A stretch of DNA of 64,000 nt from Aerococcus sp. (GTDB lineage Bacteria; Bacillota; Bacilli; Lactobacillales; Aerococcaceae), in NCBI GenBank assembly GCA_030528285.1, contig JAUMZE010000003.1:162810-226809 (forward strand), in the 5' to 3' direction. Positions 7,749 through 16,780 of the stretch are shown here, in pieces. A program made the position numbers and the translations under genes. The stretch's first letter is position 1. Every line of letters begins with the position of its first letter. The notes below the pieces were generated by a model. The model made no database searches. It was not told the DNA's origin and worked only from the letters and a program-made list of their open reading frames with translations.

Positions 7749-9466
7749 GTCTCCACCTCCTCATCTGGATATTGTGAGTAATAGATTTCCTGGTAGGTCT
7801 GACTGGTTTCAATCAATTCCTCGTGTGTTCCGAGTCCGGCAACCTGTCCATGATCGAGTACGAGAATCTGATCAGCACTCCTGAGGGACGATACCCGCTG
7901 AGAGACAAGAATGACCGTGCTGTGGAGGGCCTTCAGTGCATCTCTTAATTTGCGCTCCGTCTGGAAATCGAGCGCACTCACCGCATCATCGAGAATAATG
8001 AGTGGCGCGTGTTTCACAATTGCCCGGGCAATTGTGAGGCGTTGGCGCTGACCGCCTGAGAAATTCATTCCGCCCTGTTCGACAGTGAGATCGAGCCCGT
8101 CCCCTTTTTCCCGGACGAAATCAGCCGCCTGGGCAATTTCTAATGCCTCCCACATCTCACGCTCTGTGGCGGTGGGGTTCGCCATTAATAAATTCGTTTT
8201 GAGGGTGCCGGTAATCAAGGTCGCTTTCTGCGGGACGAGGGCAATCCGATCTCTGAGCGTATGGAGTGGCCACTTTTCAATCGGTTGTCCGTTCAATAGT
8301 AATGCTCCTGTACTGTGCTCGTAAAATCTTGGCAGGAGGTTAATGAGGGTGGTTTTCCCAGCACCGGTCCCCCCGATAATTCCAACGAACTGTCCCGGTT
8401 CAATTGGGATCGTCACATCCTGAATAACATTTTTCTTGCCGTAGTGGAAATCGACATCCTGGAGCGTCACAGCCATGCCTTCAGCGGGCGTGGCGGGCAC
8501 AGTCGCGGGCGTCTGATCCTCAATCGTCGGTTTGAGCGCGAGAAATTCATCGACCCGGCGCATCCCCACGACCCCACGGCTGAAGATGATAATGATATTC
8601 ACGAGGACCTGGAGTGCCTGTAGGATGGTGTTCATGTAATTCACAAGTGCCACAATCTCTCCCTGCATGAAGAGGCCGTTATTCACCAACCATGCCCCGA
8701 AATAGAGAATCAAAGCGATCGCAATATTGACGATCATCAAGCTGGACGGCATTGCGAACGCCTGAATGCGTCCGACCTGAGTTTGCCGAGTGATTAATTC
8801 ATGGTTGGCCTGGTCGAAGCGTTCGATTTCGTTGTCCTGGTTAGCGAACGCGCGGATGTCTCGAATCCCGTGCAGATTCTCTCGGACCAACCGCCCCAAT
8901 CCGTCGAGGCGTTTTTGGATCCAGAGGTAACGGCGATTCGCAACCACCGTAATCCAGGCGAGAATTCCCCCGATCAACAGTCCCCCGATGATGAAAATTG
9001 GGGCGAGTTCTCGACTAACGAGAGTCGCCATTACAATCGACCCGCCGAGGAGAATCGGTGCCCGGCTCCCAAACCGCAGTAACCGTGCCACCGCGTCCTG
9101 GATATTGACGGTATCATTCGTCATGCGCGTCACAAGCGACGACGGGGTGAGTGTATCGATCTGTTTGAGGTCGAGTCTGACCATCTGTTCATACATGCCA
9201 TTCCTCAGTTCCGTCCCGACCGTTTGGGAGATCACCGAGGCGTTCCACTGACAGAACACCGCACACAGATATCCCATCAATGGCAGGATAATCAGCCACA
9301 GACCATGCCAGAATACATAATGCCAGTCACCCTGGTTAATCCCGGTGTCAATGATATTCGCCATCACGAGCGGCACTAATAATTCCAAGATCGACTCAAT
9401 CCCCTTGGCTCCCAATGCGAGAATCGCCCGGTGCCAATTTTTCTTAAATACGCCTCGAACAGTCAT
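7745..9466 (-). CDS. ABC exporter half-transporter with degenerate catalytic site (heterodimer subunit A)
   Basis: A 573-residue half-transporter and first gene of the pair. Six membrane segments precede an ATPase domain with Walker A GGTGAGKTTL and an intact signature (NFSGGQRQRL). Walker B reads LIILDDAVSA, with Asp where the catalytic Glu is expected, and the switch region reads ILVSQRVSSL with Gln in place of His. One of the two composite ATP sites in the heterodimer is therefore probably non-hydrolytic, as in LmrC-type subunits. GGAGGGG lies just before the ATG. Located in the cytoplasmic membrane; likely lipid- or drug-like substrates by family. Confidence 0.9.
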   Translation of the reverse strand: MTVRGVFKKNWHRAILALGAKGIESILELLVPLVMANIIDTGINQGDWHYVFWHGLWLIILPLMGYLCAVFCQWNASVISQTVGTELRNGMYEQMVRLDLKQIDTLTPSSLVTRMTNDTVNIQDAVARLLRFGSRAPILLGGSIVMATLVSRELAPIFIIGGLLIGGILAWITVVANRRYLWIQKRLDGLGRLVRENLHGIRDIRAFANQDNEIERFDQANHELITRQTQVGRIQAFAMPSSLMIVNIAIALILYFGAWLVNNGLFMQGEIVALVNYMNTILQALQVLVNIIIIFSRGVVGMRRVDEFLALKPTIEDQTPATVPATPAEGMAVTLQDVDFHYGKKNVIQDVTIPIEPGQFVGIIGGTGAGKTTLINLLPRFYEHSTGALLLNGQPIEKWPLHTLRDRIALVPQKATLITGTLKTNLLMANPTATEREMWEALEIAQAADFVREKGDGLDLTVEQGGMNFSGGQRQRLTIARAIVKHAPLIILDDAVSALDFQTERKLRDALKALHSTVILVSQRVSSLRSADQILVLDHGQVAGLGTHEELIETSQTYQEIYYSQYPDEEVET

Positions 9467-9624
9467 ACTTCCCCTCCGTTACTCACAGTGAGGCCATTGC
9501 ACCCCCATGTGTTCAATGGTTTCTATCTTACCTCTTATTTTTCATTGAAGAAAGTTAAAATCATTGTCCCTACAAGGATAGTGTTTTCTTGTCTGCATAC
9601 AAAAAGAAGGCCACAAACGACCCT

Positions 9625-9882
9625 CTAAATATCTCGGCGGCGGCCCACCTTCAAAGCTAAAACCACCAACTGCGCTTCTTGAATCTCACACAGAATACGG
9701 TAATTCCCTACTCGATAGCGCCACAAGCCCTTTTTATTACCGACTAATGCTTTGCCGCGTGCTCTGGGATTATCTGTTTCCTCAATATGCTTCAACAGCC
9801 ACTGATAAATGAGCTTACTGTCATAGCGATCAAGCTTCTCCATTGTCTTCAGCGCTTGTTTCGAAAACCGCAATTGATACAT
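9625..9882 (-). CDS. relE: RelE/ParE-family toxin of a type II toxin-antitoxin system
   Basis: An 85-residue basic protein with the RelE fold signature: LRFSKQALKTMEKLD near the N terminus and the core GLWRYRVGNYRILCEIQ, ending in a basic tail (VGRRRDI). Family members are ribosome-dependent mRNA endonucleases. Its ATG overlaps the antitoxin's TGA stop by one base (TGATG), the usual coupled arrangement. The arginines of the GLWRYRVGNYRIL core are present, so the toxin looks intact. A weak GGTC/GGCC hairpin with T-rich tail follows on the minus strand around 9600-9622. Confidence 0.88.
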   Translation of the reverse strand: MYQLRFSKQALKTMEKLDRYDSKLIYQWLLKHIEETDNPRARGKALVGNKKGLWRYRVGNYRILCEIQEAQLVVLALKVGRRRDI

Positions 9883-10103
9883 CAGAATCCTAACTCCTGA
9901 GCCACTTCCTCCATTGAATAAGTTTTGGGGTCTTGTTCGTAGGCAGCGAGGGCTGTGTAGGCATCTTCTAGGTCATAGCGATCTTCAATTTGTTCTAACA
10001 GGGCTTCTTTGAACAGCTCAGAGAGGGTTTTATCCTCAAACTGCGCATATTTCTTGAACAGCGCTTCTTCTTCCTTGTTCAGTCGTAGTGAAATCACACT
10101 CAT
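9882..10103 (-). CDS. relB: RelB/DUF6290-like antitoxin
   Basis: A 73-residue acidic protein with an N-terminal ribbon-helix-helix pattern (MSVISLRLNKEEEALFKKYA) expected to bind its own promoter, followed by an acidic C-terminal segment (EDAYTALAAYEQDPKTYSMEE) expected to wrap the toxin. It precedes the toxin, as in most relBE pairs, and has its own promoter 25-53 bases upstream. Family is clear; the exact subfamily is not. Confidence 0.85.
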   Translation of the reverse strand: MSVISLRLNKEEEALFKKYAQFEDKTLSELFKEALLEQIEDRYDLEDAYTALAAYEQDPKTYSMEEVAQELGF

Positions 10104-10127
10104 GACTCACGCCTCCTTCTGTATGAC

Positions 10128-10156
10128 ATTGTACTACATATAAGATGCGTACACAA
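10128..10156 (-). promoter_or_regulatory. Predicted promoter of the toxin-antitoxin operon
   Basis: On the minus strand TTGTGT (10151-10156) and TACAAT (10128-10133) with a 17-base spacer; AAGGAGG follows before the antitoxin ATG. Confidence 0.7.
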
Positions 10157-10170
10157 TCGCTTGCTCATAC

Positions 10171-10204
10171 AAAAATCACCGCAAGTAATGAGCACTTGCG
10201 GTGA
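10171..10204 (-). terminator. Rho-independent terminator after the M18 aminopeptidase
   Basis: A perfect 11-bp stem (TCACCGCAAGT / ACTTGCGGTGA) with a 7-base loop followed on the minus strand by TTTTT. Confidence 0.9.
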
Positions 10205-10221
10205 CCTTAATGTCTAATCAA

Positions 10222-11538
10222 CTATTGAATAATGTAGGTGCCGTTGCCTTCTTTGGTGAGATGGTGATCGAAGAAGGTCTTGATGACATCCACCATGTAA
10301 CCTGGATCTTTTACCCCAGCGGTTTCATACGCGGAATGCATCGCCAACTGCGGGCAACCAACATCGACGGTATTCATGGAGGCTTGAACCATCATGAGAT
10401 TCCCGAGGGTAGAGCCGCCGCGTTTGTCGGAACGGTTGGAGAAGAATTGGAGTGGGACATTGGCTTCTTCGGCGAGGGCCTTGAAGACCGCTACACTCTG
10501 CGCATCGGACGTGTAGCGCTGTTCGGCATGCGCCTTGATCACGACACCCTGGTTCATGTAGGTGTGGTTCGTGTCATCCATCAATTCTGGATGGTTTGGA
10601 TGAACGGCATGCGCATTATCCGCACTCACCATGAATCCCTTCGCAAGTGCCTGGTAGTATTGACTCTCGTTGCCGCCGAGCGCGTAGACAATCCGATGCA
10701 TGACATCCGCGGAGAACGTGGAAAGTGCTCCCTGTTTCGTCCCGGACCCTACCTCTTCATTATCGAAGCAGAAGTAAAGCTCAATATTTTCATCGTTATT
10801 GCCGGCGAGGAATCCTTCGAACGTGGTGTACGCAGACATCAAGTTATCCAACTGACGGCTGGAGAAGAATTCATTGTTCAAACCCCAAACACCTGGTTTC
10901 GTACGGTTGTAGAGCTGAACATCCATACCGTAAATCGTATCTGGTTGAACGCCTAATTCATCCGCAATCAGTTGATATAGCTGACCGGACTCTGCACCCT
11001 CTCCACCTAATAACGGCAGGAGATCGATTTGTTTGTTAAGGGCCTTGCCTTCGTTGATGTCACGCACGAGATGGATCGCGACATTTGGAATCTGGATCAA
11101 ATCGCGATCAATGTTCAAGAGACGGGTTTTCAATTTGTTGCCGTCTTTTACGAGGACACGCCCAGCGAGTGAGAGCGGACGGTCGAACCAACTTGTGAGG
11201 ATCATACCACCGTATCCCTCGGTGTTCAATTTGAGATAGTGGTGGTCCATCACCATTTCTGCTTTTTCTTTGAGGCGGAAGGTTGGTGAATCAGAGTGGC
11301 TGGATACAATCTGGAAATTATAGTCCGAGATCTGATTTCCCACGCGGAAGGCCGCAATACTGGAGGAGTTCCGGGTAACGAAATACTTGCCGCCCTTCGT
11401 TAACTGCCACTCCTCCCCTTCAAAGAGTTCAGTGTAGCCGGCTTCTTTGAGGCGATTAGAGAGGTTATCAATCGCGTGGAATGCACTCGGGCTGTGGTCA
11501 ATAAAATCAATCAGTTTTTCTGCAACAGTTGCTGTCAT
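10222..11538 (-). CDS. M18-family metalloaminopeptidase
   Basis: A 438-residue di-zinc aminopeptidase that removes N-terminal residues (often acidic) from peptides in the cytoplasm. Likely metal ligands are visible: His81 in SSHSDSP, Asp231 in RQLDN, the Glu pair in DNEEVGSG (261-262), Asp307 in SADNAH and His401 in AMHSAYE. I place the start at the ATG at 11538 because AGGAAAGGAAGG precedes it and because the longer in-frame reading would begin inside the preceding terminator. It follows a PepC gene with that terminator between them, so expression may depend on read-through. It joins two other peptidases in a peptide-degradation cluster. Confidence 0.93.
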   Translation of the reverse strand: MTATVAEKLIDFIDHSPSAFHAIDNLSNRLKEAGYTELFEGEEWQLTKGGKYFVTRNSSSIAAFRVGNQISDYNFQIVSSHSDSPTFRLKEKAEMVMDHHYLKLNTEGYGGMILTSWFDRPLSLAGRVLVKDGNKLKTRLLNIDRDLIQIPNVAIHLVRDINEGKALNKQIDLLPLLGGEGAESGQLYQLIADELGVQPDTIYGMDVQLYNRTKPGVWGLNNEFFSSRQLDNLMSAYTTFEGFLAGNNDENIELYFCFDNEEVGSGTKQGALSTFSADVMHRIVYALGGNESQYYQALAKGFMVSADNAHAVHPNHPELMDDTNHTYMNQGVVIKAHAEQRYTSDAQSVAVFKALAEEANVPLQFFSNRSDKRGGSTLGNLMMVQASMNTVDVGCPQLAMHSAYETAGVKDPGYMVDVIKTFFDHHLTKEGNGTYIIQ

Positions 11539-11559
11539 CACAAGACCTTCCTTTCCTGT

Positions 11560-11591
11560 AAAAAAAGCGCCAATCACAATTGATTGACGCT
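11560..11591 (-). terminator. Rho-independent terminator between pepC and the M18 gene
   Basis: Stem AGCGTCAATC / GATTGGCGCT (one G-T pair) with a short loop and TTTTTTT on the minus strand. It ends only about 22 bases before the M18 start, leaving little room for a separate promoter. Confidence 0.85.
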
Positions 11592-11610
11592 CGTAATCGG
11601 ACTTATCTAC

Positions 11611-12948
11611 CTATTTGTTCCAAGCCAATGCGCCCATTGGATCCCATGGTTTTAATTCAATTGGTTCTTGGTCGTATTCCTTGCGTTCGGTTTCAGTGAC
11701 ATATTTCTCTGGAACGGTGATTTGGTAGGTATATTCATCGAACCATTCGTCGGACATGGAGTAGAATCCTTTCTGGCCGACTTTATCACCCCAAGAGTTT
11801 TCGACTTTCCAATTAATTGGTTTGCCGTCAGAATCGAGATCGACACCGGAGAGAACCATCGCATGCGTCAACATGCTGACAGAGTAGTCGAGGCGTTCGG
11901 CTTTCGTCATTTCGAATGTTTCACCGAGCGTGTCCTTGTATGCGAAGATGTTCATATCCATAATTCCGGAGTCCCGTTCGGTCAGTTTCGTCACGTCACA
12001 ACCGAACCAAACGGGCTTACCGTCTTGAATGGAGCGGATGGCTGCTTGTTTGATGTCGTCGATTTCCACGTTCAAGTATTTGATTGGACGTTCTTCGGCA
12101 ACGGACCCGAGATATTGCACGGTGTAGGTCTTGTGGTATGGTTTATCCTCAGTTGGCGCATTGATCAGACTCACCATATGTTCCACATCAATCCCGCCAT
12201 ATTGTTTGAAGAATTCCTGTGGGGTAATGTCTTCAATCTTGTGGAAGTTATCGTCTTTGTCGCGGTAAGCATAGTCGAAGGTTTCAGGAACAGGTCCCAA
12301 TGTCTTCACTAAGTATTGGTAAACAAAGTACAATTGGTCGTCGCGTTTTGCTTCCAACTCTTCCGTTGAAGCGCCATCTTTGGCCATTTTACGCAGTACA
12401 CTCGCGAACTCGCGCAATTTATCGGTCAAGATATTGTTCATTTCGGAGATCGTGTTGGAGGAGTGGAAGGTCTCTGGCATGATGCTCTTAGGAACGGCAC
12501 CATATTTGTGGAGCAGACCGGCGAACATTTCCCATTGGCCCCCATCTTGGATAGGCGCCTGGAGCAAGTGCCAGATCAAACGGGAATCTTGGGGTTCATC
12601 CACCGTTTCAATAATGCTCGTGAGGAAGTAATTCGATTTCTCCAATTTGTCCCAGAAGAGGGGGTAGTTTTGAGAGAATTCGAAGGTCTCCACATTCATT
12701 TCATTCATCGCATGTACGCGTGCGGTGTTCAATGCGGAGAACATCCAGCAGCGCCCACTGCGTTTCTGGTTGGTGATTTCGCCGTGTTTGGTTTCATCTG
12801 AGAATGCGAAGGTATGGCGACGTTTTACTTCGCGGTCAATGCTGGATTTGTTGATCCCATTTTCCGCAATGGCATGCGCCGCGGCAGCATTCGCCGGGTT
12901 CGCATCAAATTGGTCCTTATACTTCTTTAATAATTCTTGTGTCAACAT
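11611..12948 (-). CDS. pepC: Aminopeptidase C (bleomycin hydrolase-like cysteine peptidase)
   Basis: A 445-residue cytoplasmic C1B cysteine peptidase. The catalytic triad is visible: Cys67 in SGRCWMF, His362 in LTHAMVL and Asn384 in VENSWG. The C terminus reads KPWDPMGALAWNK; in this family the C-terminal arm reaches into the active-site cleft and restricts the enzyme to aminopeptidase action, and the WDPMGALA sequence typical of PepC is kept here with three extra residues. AAAGGAGG precedes the ATG. It lies 74 bases downstream of a paralogue with a shorter C terminus. Confidence 0.94.
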   Translation of the reverse strand: MLTQELLKKYKDQFDANPANAAAAHAIAENGINKSSIDREVKRRHTFAFSDETKHGEITNQKRSGRCWMFSALNTARVHAMNEMNVETFEFSQNYPLFWDKLEKSNYFLTSIIETVDEPQDSRLIWHLLQAPIQDGGQWEMFAGLLHKYGAVPKSIMPETFHSSNTISEMNNILTDKLREFASVLRKMAKDGASTEELEAKRDDQLYFVYQYLVKTLGPVPETFDYAYRDKDDNFHKIEDITPQEFFKQYGGIDVEHMVSLINAPTEDKPYHKTYTVQYLGSVAEERPIKYLNVEIDDIKQAAIRSIQDGKPVWFGCDVTKLTERDSGIMDMNIFAYKDTLGETFEMTKAERLDYSVSMLTHAMVLSGVDLDSDGKPINWKVENSWGDKVGQKGFYSMSDEWFDEYTYQITVPEKYVTETERKEYDQEPIELKPWDPMGALAWNK

Positions 12949-13022
12949 TAAAGAAGACCTCCTTTAAATTTTGATAGCAATCAGTGAATCGTTGATAGGT
13001 GATCTCTACGCACAGAGACACG

Positions 13023-14339
13023 CTACATGAATGGGTCCCACATTTCGAGTTCGATCGGTTCTTGTTTCGCTTCTTCAATGATCTGTTCGTCGAGATAGCG
13101 GTTTGGCACCACGAGTTCATACACGAAATCATCAAACCATTGATCACTCATGGAGAAGACGCCCTTCTTCCCGTTCTTTTCACCCCAGGAGTTTTCAATC
13201 TTCCAAGTGAGCGGTTTGCCGTCTTTGTCGAGGTCCACACCGACCAAGTTCATCGCGTGGGTAATGGACGTGACGTGATACTCTAACATCTGGCCCTTAT
13301 CGAGGGTGACTTTGCGTCCAAGAGTATCCTCATAGGCGTAGATATCATTATCGAGGATCCCTAATTCCCGGGCTGCCAGAGTCGTTACATCGCACCCAAA
13401 CCAGAGTGGCGTGTTGTCCTTGATTGCTTTGATAGCGGCTTCTTTCAGGACGTCGATCGGTTTATGCAGGAATTTCAATCCGCCTGCTTCATAAACAGAG
13501 TAGAGATTCTTCAATGTATAGGTCTTGTCGTATGGACGACCTTCCATTGGGGCATTCAACAGGGTCGTCATCTCATCGAACTCAACCCCCACATACTCAT
13601 TGAAGAAGGCTTGAGGCGTGATATTTTCGATCTTGTGGAACTCATCGTCATCGTCTCTGTAGCTGTAGGTGAAGGTTTTTGGCACTTGACCGAATGCTTT
13701 CACGAGCAAGCTGTAGATGAAGTAGAGTTGATCGTCCTTCTTAGCTTCGATCTCTTCGTCGCTTGCGCCCTGTTCCACGAGGCTCCGCAGTTCAAAGGCG
13801 AATTGGCGCAGGAAGGCATCGAGGATCTTGTTGAACTCGGTGGTGTCCTCCGAGTTGTAGGTTTCTGGCATCACACTTGCTGGGACATTCCCATATTTCT
13901 TGAGGAGCCCGGCTGCGAAATCCCAGTAACCGCCGTCGCCCGCGCCTTGACGGAGAATCTCCATCACTTCGCGGTCATCAGTCGGTTTATCGGCCGTCTT
14001 TAGGATATTTTCGAGGAAAGTATTACTCTTCTCTAATTTATCGTAGAACAAGGTGTAGGTCTTGGAGAAATCAAACTTCTTGTCCTTTAACTTCGCCATG
14101 GTTTGTACCCGGGAGGAATTCAAGGTCGCAAACATCCAGCAACGCCCGCTGTGTTTCTGATTGGTGATTTCCCCTTGCTTGGTTTCATCCGAGAATACAA
14201 AGGAATGGCGCCGTTTTGCCTCTAAATTCAAACTCGCCTTCTTGAAGCCGACTGTTTGAATGGCATGTTCCACCGCAGCATTCGCGGGTTCTTTCTCGTA
14301 ACGCTCTTCAAATTGCGTTAACAATGCATCCTTAATCAT
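13023..14339 (-). CDS. PepC-family cysteine peptidase with truncated C-terminal arm (possible endopeptidase)
   Basis: A 438-residue paralogue of the neighbouring PepC with the full triad: Cys67 in SGRCWMF, His361 in ITHAMNL, Asn383 in IENSWG. It ends in EMWDPFM, so the last six residues of the PepC arm (after WDPMG) are missing. In the PepC/bleomycin-hydrolase family loss of the terminal residues opens the cleft and favours endopeptidase activity, as in PepE/PepG-type enzymes of lactobacilli, so this copy may cut inside peptides. That functional split is inference. It is transcribed before pepC and after yebC's terminator. Confidence 0.88.
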   Translation of the reverse strand: MIKDALLTQFEERYEKEPANAAVEHAIQTVGFKKASLNLEAKRRHSFVFSDETKQGEITNQKHSGRCWMFATLNSSRVQTMAKLKDKKFDFSKTYTLFYDKLEKSNTFLENILKTADKPTDDREVMEILRQGAGDGGYWDFAAGLLKKYGNVPASVMPETYNSEDTTEFNKILDAFLRQFAFELRSLVEQGASDEEIEAKKDDQLYFIYSLLVKAFGQVPKTFTYSYRDDDDEFHKIENITPQAFFNEYVGVEFDEMTTLLNAPMEGRPYDKTYTLKNLYSVYEAGGLKFLHKPIDVLKEAAIKAIKDNTPLWFGCDVTTLAARELGILDNDIYAYEDTLGRKVTLDKGQMLEYHVTSITHAMNLVGVDLDKDGKPLTWKIENSWGEKNGKKGVFSMSDQWFDDFVYELVVPNRYLDEQIIEEAKQEPIELEMWDPFM

Positions 14340-14398
14340 TCCATCACCTTTCTTCTTGCCTCATCTGGCATTTTTTAACTGCTTACATTTCCATTTTG

Positions 14399-14475
14399 AA
14401 AAAAAGAGTCTCCTTCCCCTATCGTCATCACGACAAGGGAACCCCCTTCATTCCTAGGAGAAAGGGGGAGGCTCT
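14399..14475 (-). terminator. Rho-independent terminator of yebC
   Basis: A long imperfect stem, roughly AGAGCCTCCCCCT pairing with AGGGGAAGGAGACTCT, followed by TTTTTTT on the minus strand. Confidence 0.8.
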
Positions 14476-14483
14476 CACTATTA

Positions 14484-15212
14484 TTAATCGATATTTGCGG
14501 TGTAGTAGACGTTTTGTACGTCATCGTCATCTTCTAAGTGATCAATCAGATTCTGGAAAGTGGTCTTCTTGTCATCGGGAACGTCGATCATGGTTTTTGG
14601 CACCATGGTCAATTCAGCACTGGCGAATTTGAAGCCTTGTTCCTCCAAAGCATCGCGCACCATCCCGAAGTCGCTCGCAGCAGTGTAGACCTCATAGACT
14701 TCATCAGAGGTTTCCATATCTTCGGCACCTGCTTCCAGAGCGGCCATCAACATGCTGTCCTCATCGATTTCATATTGTTCGCGGTCAATGGCGAGGTAGC
14801 CTTTGCGGTCGAACATGTAAGAAACAGATCCGGATTCTCCGAGGCTTCCACCATTCTTGTTGAAGATGGTACGTACATTGCTCAAGGTCCGGTTGGTGTT
14901 ATCCGTTAAGGTTTCAACATAGACAGCAATCCCATTCGGACCGTAGCCTTCGTAGGTCACTTCATCGTAGTTTTCGGTATCGCCGTTGTTGCCACCCTTT
15001 GCGATGGCACGTTCAACGTTGGATTTTGGCATATTTGCAGATTTAGCTTTGTCCATGGCCATTCGCAATGCTGGGTTCGCATCAGGGTCAGGACCACCAT
15101 TCTTTACTGCCATATAGATCTCACGGGAAATCTTCTGGAATGTCTTGGCACGTTTAGCGTCTTCTGCGCCTTTAGTATTTTTGATTTTGCTCCATTTATT
15201 ATGTCCTGACAC
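14484..15212 (-). CDS. yebC: YebC/PmpR-family protein
   Basis: A 242-residue protein with the characteristic N terminus (SGHNKWSKIKNTKGAEDAKR) and the family core NPALRMAMDKAKSANMPKSN. It is cytoplasmic; the family has been described as transcriptional regulators and more recently as factors that help ribosomes through proline stretches. The start is GTG at 15212, because the nearby ATG is in another frame. It has its own terminator and appears monocistronic. Confidence 0.95.
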   Translation of the reverse strand: MSGHNKWSKIKNTKGAEDAKRAKTFQKISREIYMAVKNGGPDPDANPALRMAMDKAKSANMPKSNVERAIAKGGNNGDTENYDEVTYEGYGPNGIAVYVETLTDNTNRTLSNVRTIFNKNGGSLGESGSVSYMFDRKGYLAIDREQYEIDEDSMLMAALEAGAEDMETSDEVYEVYTAASDFGMVRDALEEQGFKFASAELTMVPKTMIDVPDDKKTTFQNLIDHLEDDDDVQNVYYTANID

Positions 15213-15520
15213 GACATATACCCTCTTTCGCTATATAATTCACGGTATCATTTTAACAAAGAAATGCCCTCTAAACAACTATCACCCATAGATTTTCCAT
15301 TTCTGAAGCCCTCAAATCTGGGCATTGAAAGCCATTTTATGTGTATTCCTGGTAGATATCAACAAAAAAGCTAGGCCACATTTGACCTAGCTTTCATGCA
15401 TCTTTTGGTGTTGTTGATGCCTTGGTTAGTAAACGATGATTCTTACTTAACAGAGCCGATTAAACACAAACTCCCTTTAAGTAAGCTACGTTCTCTGATT
15501 GAGCTTGGCTAGCGATCTTA
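15213..15520. other. 308-bp region downstream of lactate oxidase
   Basis: Holds the lactate oxidase terminator and, between it and the stop codon, a perfect 9-bp inverted repeat (15442-15450 CTTACTTAA, 15477-15485 TTAAGTAAG) with a 26-base loop. The yebC upstream region is at the right-hand (low-coordinate) end. No gene was seen. Confidence 0.5.
15364..15394 (-). terminator. Rho-independent terminator of the oxidase cluster
   Basis: A 9-bp stem (AAAGCTAGG / CCTAGCTTT) followed by TTTTTT on the minus strand, about 125 bases past the lactate oxidase stop. Confidence 0.85.
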
Positions 15521-16624
15521 CTAGTTTAGTTTGCGCAAGGTTGCTTTCTTGACGTCTTCAATTGTGGTATGACCCGTCAGCTGCATGTCGATACTCAATT
15601 CCTTGTTGAAGTATTCGATGACTTCACGGACACCTTCTGCCCCACCATTCGCTAAACCATACATAAATGGGCGACCGATCCCAACGAAATCAGCACCCAA
15701 TGCGAGGGCTTTGAAGACGTGAGATCCGCGACGCACACCGGAGTCCATGATGACTGGTACACGATGATCTACCGCTTTGGCAATTTCAGGGAGGACGGTG
15801 ATAGGGGCTGGGGCGCCATCGACCTGACGACCGCCGTGGTTCGAAACGTAAATACCTTTCGCACCTGCTTGGATGGCGATTTCAGCGTCTTCAGCGGACA
15901 TAACCCCCTTCACGATAATTGGGAGGTCCGCCATTTCACTCAGACGTTGGATGTCTTCGGGCTTGATGACCTGTGCTGCCTCGTTGTAGAGATCGAACAC
16001 GGTCTTACCAGAGCCATCTTCGGAGTATTTCTCGAGGATCTTCATTGGGACAGGATAGGAGAATCCTGCGCGCATGTCACGTTCACGATAACCACCAACC
16101 GTTGCATCGGCCGTCAACATGATCGCACTCACGCCATTTTCGTGGGCTTCTTCCAACATACGTTTGTTCAAATCCCAGTCCTTGTTGAGGTAGAGACCAA
16201 ACACTTGTGGGAAACCTTGACTTTCCTTCGCCACTTCGCTGAAATCACTATTTCCATAAGTACTGAATCCCATGACAGCCCCTGCCTCGGCCGCCCCGCG
16301 TGCGGTGGTCACTTCAGCACCTGAATGCGCGAGTCCATGCGCTGCGAGGGGTGACAGGATGACTGGGGTGTTCACTTTTTTACCGAAGAACGTGGTGTGA
16401 AGATCTGGATCGCTCTTGCCCGTCAAGACGTGGGAAATAATTCCGTAGTCATAGAATGCACGGGTATTTTCATTGAGAGTCCATTCTTCCTCCGCACCAG
16501 ATTCGATGTAGGCAAATCCGCCCTGAGGTAAAATCTCCTCGGTTTGACGGCGCAAATCTTCAATGTCGAAGAAATGTAATTCGCCCTCACGATCACTCTG
16601 TTGATAGCCATTTACTGTTGTCAT
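15521..16624 (-). CDS. lctO: L-lactate oxidase (FMN-dependent alpha-hydroxy-acid oxidase)
   Basis: A 367-residue cytoplasmic flavoprotein that oxidises L-lactate with O2 to pyruvate and H2O2. Key residues of the FMN hydroxy-acid family are present: Tyr39 in GGFAYI, Lys239 in IIVKGV, the catalytic base His263 and Arg266 in SNHGGRQ, and the FMN phosphate region (DSGVRRGSHVFKALALGADFVGIGRP, residues near 290-315). The start at 16624 is chosen because AGGAGG lies eight bases before it; a longer in-frame reading lacks such a site. It lies 156 bases downstream of pyruvate oxidase, so the two can convert lactate to acetyl phosphate. Lactate oxidase is favoured over lactate monooxygenase by the genomic setting; this is an inference. 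Confidence 0.92.
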   Translation of the reverse strand: MTTVNGYQQSDREGELHFFDIEDLRRQTEEILPQGGFAYIESGAEEEWTLNENTRAFYDYGIISHVLTGKSDPDLHTTFFGKKVNTPVILSPLAAHGLAHSGAEVTTARGAAEAGAVMGFSTYGNSDFSEVAKESQGFPQVFGLYLNKDWDLNKRMLEEAHENGVSAIMLTADATVGGYRERDMRAGFSYPVPMKILEKYSEDGSGKTVFDLYNEAAQVIKPEDIQRLSEMADLPIIVKGVMSAEDAEIAIQAGAKGIYVSNHGGRQVDGAPAPITVLPEIAKAVDHRVPVIMDSGVRRGSHVFKALALGADFVGIGRPFMYGLANGGAEGVREVIEYFNKELSIDMQLTGHTTIEDVKKATLRKLN

Positions 16625-16780
16625 CGCGTATCCTCCTATTATTTTTGTCCGTGTTTCATTGATAAGTAAATTCTGGTTGCTTTCCCACTCACTCACAAAT
16701 AAGTTGCATAGGGGAGATCACTGTTGATTGATAAGCCCCCCTCATGCACTCATTGGATGCTGAGTGTTTTCGCTCCAATT

